A DNA stretch of 64,000 bases. Source: Emticicia soli (GTDB taxonomy: Bacteria; Bacteroidota; Bacteroidia; Cytophagales; Spirosomataceae). The notes beneath the pieces are model-generated. The model was given only the letters and a program-made list of their open reading frames with translations, had not been told where the DNA came from and ran no database searches. A program made the translations under genes and the position numbers. Positions 59,009-64,000 of the stretch are shown in pieces (the stretch's first letter is position 1; the number at the start of each line of letters is the position of its first letter). The DNA is taken from assembly GCF_037860775.1 (NCBI RefSeq), contig NZ_JBBEWC010000015.1, forward strand, positions 60,547 to 124,546, read 5' to 3'.

Positions 59009-61486
59009 ATGACTGTTAGGATACATATCATCGGCGCCATATTGATGGCAGCTCTATTTTCAATAGGTAGAGTACAGGCGCAGGAAGCACTACTTAAAGC
59101 TGCACAGCATCATTACGAAAGCCTTAGCTATATAAAAGCTATTGATGCTTTCGAGTCGGCGTTAAGCAAAAAAGGGCTTTCTGAAGCACAAAAGCTAGAT
59201 GCCAGAATAAAACTGGCTGAAAGCTACACCAAAATAAAAGATACTCAGAATGCTGAACGTATCTATCGTGAAATATTTCAAGGAAGTACCACCGACTTAT
59301 CGGACGACAAAGTTGCTGCCAGTTTGAAATATGCACAGGTACTTGCCAGCAACGGTAAATACAAAGAAGCACAAGAGATGTATGATAAATACACTCGCAA
59401 AGTTGAAGACGACCCTCGTGGAAAAGGTTTCTCGAAACTTTACAACGATGTGAGCGTACTATCAAAAAATGCCAATTGTTATAAAGTAGATTATCTTTCT
59501 ATCAATACCAATTCGTCTGATTTCAGCCCCTCATATTTTAAAAATGGTTTAGTATTTGTTTCGAACCGCCGAAGCACAACCGGCGTTCGCCGTGTATTTG
59601 GCTGGAACGATACGCCATTTCTTGATTTATACTTCTTAGATAATATTTCGGCAATAGGTGGCCAAGCTGCCGGGCTAGGTAGTGGTTCAGACGATAAAAG
59701 AACGCCTCGCAAAAAAAGTGCGGGTAGCTTATTAGGTTCTGACGAATACACCGCCCCTACTGCTAACGACTCACGCACTATAGGAACTTATGGAGGGACT
59801 AATGTGGGCCTAGGCTTAGGTTACGGAGATAAACCAGCAACAGAATCTGACAGAATGAGTGGCTCTATTAACTCAAAATACCATGAAGGCCCTTCTGCGT
59901 TTTTTAAAGATGGCTCTAAAGTGATTTTTACCCGTAACAACTTCCTGAATGGTAAAGCGCGCAAAAGCTCTGATGGAATCAACAAACTGAAATTGTATAT
60001 TGGTGAAGCCGACAAAGAAGGCTGGAAAAACATAAAAGAATTACCTTTCAATAGCGATGATTATTCGAGTGGACACCCAGCACTTTCACCAGATGAAAAA
60101 CTACTTTTCTTTGCTTCTGATATGCCGGGAGGTTTTGGAGGTACCGACCTTTACGTATCTCGTTATGATGGTAGTAGCTGGACAGCTCCAGTAAACTTAG
60201 GCAAAAACATCAATACAAAAGGTAACGAAATGTTTCCTTTTGTTGACGAAAAAGGCAATCTGTATTTTTCTTCTGACGGACACGCCGGCTTAGGTGAATT
60301 AGATATTTTCTTCTCGCAATTAGATGGTACTACTGCCAAAGGCCGTGTGATTAACCTTGGCTCGCCTATCAATTCAAGCAAAGATGATTTCGGTATCTTG
60401 ACCGATGGTTTCCGTAAATCGGGTTACTTTAGCTCGAACCGTAAACGTGGTGGCGACGATGATGATATTTACAAATTTGACCGTGAGTGCGAACTTAAAG
60501 AGGGTTGTGATTTGATTATTGCCGTGTACGATGCAGAAACAAAAATGCCTCTTGATAACGCCAAAATTGTATATCAAGCCAAAGATGGTTCTCTTATAGA
60601 AAAAATGACTGATGCCGATGGGAGTGTAAAACTCGAAGGGCTTGAAGAAGATCAGGAATTTACGTTCAGAGCTACTCGTGAGGGCTACAACGCCAATACA
60701 GTAAGCTTCTCAACCAAAGATTGTGACAATGAACCGTCACGTCTGGAGATTCCAATGGCGAAACCAAAACCTGTAATTGACTCTACTACGTTGGCGCAAA
60801 ATCCTACGGTACAAAGTGGCTATACCGATAAAGACCCTAATAGTGCTCTACCTGGTAACAGGTGTTTCTTGAAGGGCAAAGTAACTATGCAAGGTACTAA
60901 CCAACCAATAGCCGGTGTGTTGGTAACGCTACGTAACGAATGTAATAACAGCACCCAAACTGCCACAACCGATGCCACAGGTACTTATAGATTTGAGGTT
61001 GTTGAAGGTTGTGATTATACAGTTGAAGGCAGCAAAGATAATCTTGGTTCAAAAGGCAAACGTATCCGTCGTTTGAGTTGTAAAAATGGCGACGTAACAG
61101 CCGATATTATTATGTTCAGCACGGGTGACATAGTACAGGTAGATAACATCTATTTTGAGTATGGCCGCTATAATCTTCGCCCTGATGCAAGAGCCGGACT
61201 AGATAAATTGGTTGCCTTAATGCGTCAGTATCCAAACATGAAGGTAGAGCTTCGTTCTCATACTGATAGCCGTTCTGATGCAGATTTCAATCAGACACTA
61301 TCTGATAACCGTGCGAAATCTTCGGCAAACTATTTATTCAAAAGAGGTATTAGCCGCAGCCGTGTAGAATTTAAAGGTTATGGCGAAACAATGCTTGTAA
61401 ACGGATGTTCGGATGGTGTAACTTGTACAGAAGAACAACACGCACTAAACCGCCGTACCGAAATCAAGATTTTACAGATGAACTAA
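59009..61486 (+). CDS. OmpA family protein with TPR, PD40-like and carboxypeptidase-regulatory domains (PorE-like)
   Basis: An 825-residue exported protein (signal peptide SIGRVQA-QE). Order: TPR-like helices (about 30-140); PD40/WD40-like beta-propeller strands such as SGHPALSPDEKLLFFASDMP and LYFSSDGHAGLGELDIFF (about 285-490); a carboxypeptidase-regulatory-like fold (about 620-690, KVTMQGTNQPIAGVLVTL); and a C-terminal OmpA peptidoglycan-binding domain (about 709-825, IYFEYGRYNLRPDA, SHTDSRSDADFN, LSDNRAKS). This is the PorE-type layout that anchors T9SS modules to the cell wall. It starts 121 bases after the porP-like gene. Confidence 0.92.
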   Translation: MTVRIHIIGAILMAALFSIGRVQAQEALLKAAQHHYESLSYIKAIDAFESALSKKGLSEAQKLDARIKLAESYTKIKDTQNAERIYREIFQGSTTDLSDDKVAASLKYAQVLASNGKYKEAQEMYDKYTRKVEDDPRGKGFSKLYNDVSVLSKNANCYKVDYLSINTNSSDFSPSYFKNGLVFVSNRRSTTGVRRVFGWNDTPFLDLYFLDNISAIGGQAAGLGSGSDDKRTPRKKSAGSLLGSDEYTAPTANDSRTIGTYGGTNVGLGLGYGDKPATESDRMSGSINSKYHEGPSAFFKDGSKVIFTRNNFLNGKARKSSDGINKLKLYIGEADKEGWKNIKELPFNSDDYSSGHPALSPDEKLLFFASDMPGGFGGTDLYVSRYDGSSWTAPVNLGKNINTKGNEMFPFVDEKGNLYFSSDGHAGLGELDIFFSQLDGTTAKGRVINLGSPINSSKDDFGILTDGFRKSGYFSSNRKRGGDDDDIYKFDRECELKEGCDLIIAVYDAETKMPLDNAKIVYQAKDGSLIEKMTDADGSVKLEGLEEDQEFTFRATREGYNANTVSFSTKDCDNEPSRLEIPMAKPKPVIDSTTLAQNPTVQSGYTDKDPNSALPGNRCFLKGKVTMQGTNQPIAGVLVTLRNECNNSTQTATTDATGTYRFEVVEGCDYTVEGSKDNLGSKGKRIRRLSCKNGDVTADIIMFSTGDIVQVDNIYFEYGRYNLRPDARAGLDKLVALMRQYPNMKVELRSHTDSRSDADFNQTLSDNRAKSSANYLFKRGISRSRVEFKGYGETMLVNGCSDGVTCTEEQHALNRRTEIKILQMN

Positions 61487-61509
61487 AAACCAGATAATAG
61501 CGTATTCAG

Positions 61510-61535
61510 AAGCCATTTCTTTCAAGGAATGGCTT
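61510..61535. terminator. Terminator after the ompA-like gene
   Basis: AAGCCATT pairs with AATGGCTT around a 10-base loop, then a T-run. Confidence 0.8.
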
Positions 61536-61617
61536 TTTGATTTATAGGCTTTATTGAATCTTTTAGGGCTCTCCTACCCTATTACTGGAACTTTATTTAT
61601 GAGTTTAATAATTTTTC

Positions 61618-61648
61618 TTTGAAATTAATTTCCTAATTCTTACTTTTG
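61618..61648 (+). promoter_or_regulatory. Consensus promoter of the tRNA gene
   Basis: TTTG (61618-61621), exact 19-base spacer, TACTTTTG (61641-61648), a full TTTG-N19-TAnnTTTG match, 24 bases before the tRNA 5' end. Confidence 0.75.
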
Positions 61649-61671
61649 CACCACGAAACCACAAGGTTTTA

Positions 61672-61748
61672 GGGCCTATAGCTCATTCGGTTAGAGCAAC
61701 TGACTCATAATCAGTAGGTGCTTGGTTCGATTCCAAGTGGGCCCACCA
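61672..61748 (+). tRNA. tRNA with CAT anticodon (Met, or Ile with modified C34)
   Basis: A 77-base cloverleaf: acceptor GGGCCTA with TGGGCCC, D-arm TAGCTCATTCGGTTAGAGCA, anticodon stem ACTGA/TCAGT around loop CTCATAA (anticodon CAT at 61707-61709), T-arm CTTGG/CCAAG, and an encoded CCA (61746-61748). The anticodon alone cannot separate elongator tRNA-Met from tRNA-Ile2, whose C34 is converted to lysidine by TilS. Its acceptor starts with an ordinary G-C pair, so it is not the initiator. Confidence 0.92.
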
Positions 61749-61752
61749 AAAC

Positions 61753-61781
61753 AAAAAAGCTACACCATGTGTAGCTTTTTT
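61753..61781 (+). terminator. Terminator of the tRNA gene
   Basis: AAAAAAGCTACAC pairs exactly with GTGTAGCTTTTTT around a 3-base loop, directly after the CCA end. Confidence 0.88.
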
Positions 61782-61823
61782 GTTTTATTTTAAAAATCGA
61801 TTGATCAATCAATAACAAAATAT

Positions 61824-62006
61824 ATGGAGAATAAGAAAGGTTCATCTTTTGTTTTCATAATTGTAGCCATAATTTTAGGAGTTTCATTATTTAAACAATT
61901 CGATTTTGAAAAGCTCGAATTTGAGAAACCGGCATTAGCCATTTTATATATAATCGTGTTTGTGGCTTCGATTTATTTTATAATCAAAAACGCTAGAAAC
62001 AAATAG
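61824..62006 (+). CDS. Small two-span membrane protein (60 residues), hypothetical
   Basis: The protein has two hydrophobic stretches (about 8-22 and 38-55, SFVFIIVAIILGVSL and LAILYIIVFVASIYFII), with a short charged loop (KQFDFEKLEFEKP). Ends are basic (MENKKG, KNARNK). It converges with the universal stress gene 19 bases away. I do not recognise it; the good hydrophobic pattern and clean ends support it as real. Confidence 0.6.
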   Translation: MENKKGSSFVFIIVAIILGVSLFKQFDFEKLEFEKPALAILYIIVFVASIYFIIKNARNK

Positions 62007-62025
62007 TTGTAAGATAGACCCGCTA

Positions 62026-62859
62026 TTATGCTTCAATGTCATACACAAGCACCGGAATATCTGTCTTATTAATAATATCTTTCGATTTACTTGGGTTTAC
62101 TAACTCTGAGAGAAAATTATGATGATGGCGGGCTACTACCAGCAGGTCGGCTTTATGCGTGTGTGCAGCTTCTAATAAACCCTCGCTTACATTACTTGAT
62201 TTTACTGCTGTAAAAGTAAAATCTTCTTTTGCAAAACTCTTGCTTAGGTCGGCTAATATCTGGTTATCATCCTGAATATCCGGCTCAAAATCTGCGTCTA
62301 TTTTAATTAACGATACCTTTGCCTTTAAATCTTTAGCAAATGTAAAAAGTTGTTTCAGTACATTTTTTTCTTCCGACTCCAGCTCTGTGCCATAAACTAT
62401 GTGTTTAAACGATGGTTTGTGGCTATTGGAGGGCACAATCAACACAGGTACGCTTGTATTACCAATAAGGTTTGTGGCAGTACTACCGGCAAGTCTATCA
62501 AAAAAAGAAGGGTCGGGCGTTTTACCAACAATAATCAGGTCGGCGTTTTTTTCTTTGGCAAATGTTGCAATGCCTGATGATACACTACCAACAATTACTT
62601 CGGCGCTTACCTTTATATGTTTGGCTTTTATAGAAGCTTCTACCTCATGCAACTGTTTTTCGAAAGATTTAATCATTTCTTCCTGAATAGTTGTAGGTGC
62701 TATGGTATCATAAGCCAGGTTAGCATCTAGTGGAACCATCGGAAAATAAGTATGAATAAGCAATAATTCGGCATCGAATAGTTTTGCTAGAAATGTGGCG
62801 TAGGCTAAGGCGCCCTCAGAACTCTCTGAGAAGTCGGTAGCTATAATAATTTTCTTCAT
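62026..62859 (-). CDS. Tandem universal stress protein (two UspA domains)
   Basis: A protein of about 277 residues with two UspA units. The first (about 1-145) begins KKIIIATDFSESSEGALAYA and has the nucleotide-binding loop IIVGKTPDPSFFDRLAGSTA near LIGNTSVPVLIVPS. The second (about 150-277) is degenerate, ending LLVVARHHHNFLSELVNPSK, with no clear G-x2-G-x9-G. Loss in one domain is common in tandem Usps. It is cytosolic and usually induced by stress or stationary phase. MHKS upstream at 62871 is an alternative; 62859 (MKKII) is the family-typical start. Confidence 0.92.
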   Translation of the reverse strand: MKKIIIATDFSESSEGALAYATFLAKLFDAELLLIHTYFPMVPLDANLAYDTIAPTTIQEEMIKSFEKQLHEVEASIKAKHIKVSAEVIVGSVSSGIATFAKEKNADLIIVGKTPDPSFFDRLAGSTATNLIGNTSVPVLIVPSNSHKPSFKHIVYGTELESEEKNVLKQLFTFAKDLKAKVSLIKIDADFEPDIQDDNQILADLSKSFAKEDFTFTAVKSSNVSEGLLEAAHTHKADLLVVARHHHNFLSELVNPSKSKDIINKTDIPVLVYDIEA

Positions 62860-63034
62860 GGATTTATGCATTAGTTGAGTTTCACTAAAATTAGATAAAA
62901 AATATGTGCCACCCCCACATTCAATATTAAATCTCTATAAAATTTCCTGATTGATATTTCTTAATTTTGTAGAGTTATGTGGTATGCAGTTATATATATA
63001 AACAATCTTATAATCGAATAGTTTTTTTAGCCCA

Positions 63035-63859
63035 ATGAGCTCAGATAAATTGATTAGCGCCGAAATTGAAAATTTTTATACGCAAACATCCGAAGAAGCA
63101 AGGCTTCAGCTTGGCCTTGGCCCTTTAGAGTTTGAACGCAACAAAGACTTAATACAACGCCATTTGCCTGCGTCAAAAGGGGTGATACTCGATGTAGGTG
63201 GCGGCCCCGGTGCTTATTCTGAATGGCTTGCCGGTTTAGGCTATACTGTACACCTGATAGACCCTGTGCCTAAGCATATAAAACAGGCTACTAAAAGAGC
63301 TAATAGCCTCAAAAAACCATTTAAGGCGATGCTGGGTGAAGCGCGTCAACTAAATTTTGCCGACGACTCGGTAGATGTGGTTATTTTACACGGCCCCTTG
63401 TATCATTTACAAGATAAACAGGCACGCTTGGCAGCCATAAAAGAGGCTAAAAGAGTAACAAAAAAAGGAGGTAGTATTGTAGGTTTTGCTATTAATTATG
63501 CGGCTTCAACCATTGCAGGTTTGTTGAATGGTTTTATGCACGAGCCCGGATTTATAGATATGTGCAAGCAAGAATTACTATCGGGTATTCATACTCCACC
63601 TAAAAATATGCCTGGTTCGTTGGCAGAAGCATACTATCATCGCCCCTCTCAACTGATTGAAGAGTTTAGAGAAGCAACACTTGAATTTATAAATATCTAT
63701 GCAGTAGAAGGAGTTGTGTGGCTTGATAAAAAATATTTCGAAAGCAGAGGCGATGCCAGGAAAAAGCAAGCCCTGATGGATTTATTAAGCATCACCGAAA
63801 GTGACCAGGCATTGTTGGCCCTGAGCCCTCATATGATGATTGCAACAAGAAAGATATAA
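63035..63859 (+). CDS. Class I SAM-dependent methyltransferase (Methyltransf_11 type)
   Basis: A 274-residue cytosolic enzyme. The SAM-binding motif I is ILDVGGGPGAYSEWLAGLG (about 51-69), the acidic end of strand 2 is VHLIDPVPKH, and the motif IV region is DDSVDVVILHGPLYHLQDK. A helical cap and a C-terminal strand region close with LLALSPHMMIATRKI. The target is not known; small-molecule methylation is typical of this branch. It is alone at this strand and position. Confidence 0.85.
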   Translation: MSSDKLISAEIENFYTQTSEEARLQLGLGPLEFERNKDLIQRHLPASKGVILDVGGGPGAYSEWLAGLGYTVHLIDPVPKHIKQATKRANSLKKPFKAMLGEARQLNFADDSVDVVILHGPLYHLQDKQARLAAIKEAKRVTKKGGSIVGFAINYAASTIAGLLNGFMHEPGFIDMCKQELLSGIHTPPKNMPGSLAEAYYHRPSQLIEEFREATLEFINIYAVEGVVWLDKKYFESRGDARKKQALMDLLSITESDQALLALSPHMMIATRKI

Positions 63860-63895
63860 GCCAAGAAGAACATAAAAATGCTTTGTATCAAACTA

Positions 63896-64000
63896 CTAAG
63901 TATATGTCAAAAGTTTAGAATAATTGCTAACTGCCTGTAAATCAAACAGTAAAGCTCTATTAAGCTCATCCAATCCGTATCGAAAAATACTAAAAGCCTT
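63896..64000 (-). CDS. Possible C-terminal end of a minus-strand gene cut by the right edge
   Basis: Reading from base 64000 downwards, 34 codons are open and read like protein (…FRYGLDELNRALLFDLQAV…) before tandem TAG TAG stops (63896-63898 and 63893-63895). The residue mix is plausible for a real C terminus, but the fragment is too short to assign to a family. Confidence 0.35.
   Translation of the reverse strand, partial: KAFSIFRYGLDELNRALLFDLQAVSNYSKLLTYT

Overview
The window reads as a chromosomal segment of an AT-rich member of the Bacteroidota, most likely order Cytophagales. The sequence supports this in several ways. There is a giant surface protein with a type IX secretion system (T9SS) type B C-terminal signal, followed by a PorP/SprF-like protein and an OmpA-family protein. 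There is a GldD gliding lipoprotein and a bacillithiol-synthesis BshA. Most starts lack a Shine-Dalgarno sequence, and there are several close matches to the Bacteroidota promoter (TTTG, about 18-20 bases, then TAnnTTTG). I could not run any database search, so family names come from recognised motifs.

Layout. Positions 1-10.9 kb: end of htpG, bshA (minus), a UbiA-type prenyltransferase, glpD, a small glycosyltransferase, and a minus-strand methyltransferase, a TMTC-like membrane TPR protein and a prolyl oligopeptidase. 11-16.5 kb: fdhD with a YdeP-type molybdopterin oxidoreductase, an alginate-lyase-like protein, an endonuclease/exonuclease/phosphatase-fold protein, and a 50-residue membrane protein behind a SixA-like phosphatase. 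17-31 kb: bestrophin channel, S41 protease, TPR proteins, coiled-coil membrane protein, MFS transporter, DUF423, YgiD dioxygenase, YggS, PepT, an NTP pyrophosphohydrolase and a collagen-like lipoprotein. 30.5-36 kb: a Rieske lipoprotein, a b561-like membrane protein and YceI, then gldD with a PyrR-like phosphoribosyltransferase, DUF4783, YcxB-like and threonine aldolase. 36-39 kb: a two-subunit molybdenum hydroxylase (2Fe-2S plus Tat-exported large subunit). 39-47 kb: a Crp/Fnr regulator with an AhpD-like protein, a fluoride riboswitch controlling a CLC-type F-/H+ antiporter, CYTH, two GlxA-type regulators, and small stress or cofactor-type enzymes. 47-61.5 kb: the adhesin/T9SS module. 61.5-64 kb: one tRNA, a small membrane protein, a tandem universal stress protein, a methyltransferase, and the possible end of a minus-strand gene at the right edge.

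The most rewarding regions are: (i) the complete fluoride-sensing unit at 40.05-41.5 kb, whose aptamer overlaps the longest possible reading frame and so fixes the true start codon; (ii) the 3348-residue T9SS adhesin with ten tandem four-cysteine Ig-like repeats, an approximately 150-residue extension before its signal peptide, and sigma-54-like duplicated elements upstream; (iii) the Rieske / b561-like / YceI trio; and (iv) several long intergenic palindromes, two of which look like dispersed repeat elements rather than simple terminators. No CRISPR array, prophage, transposase, rRNA or obvious defence system was found.
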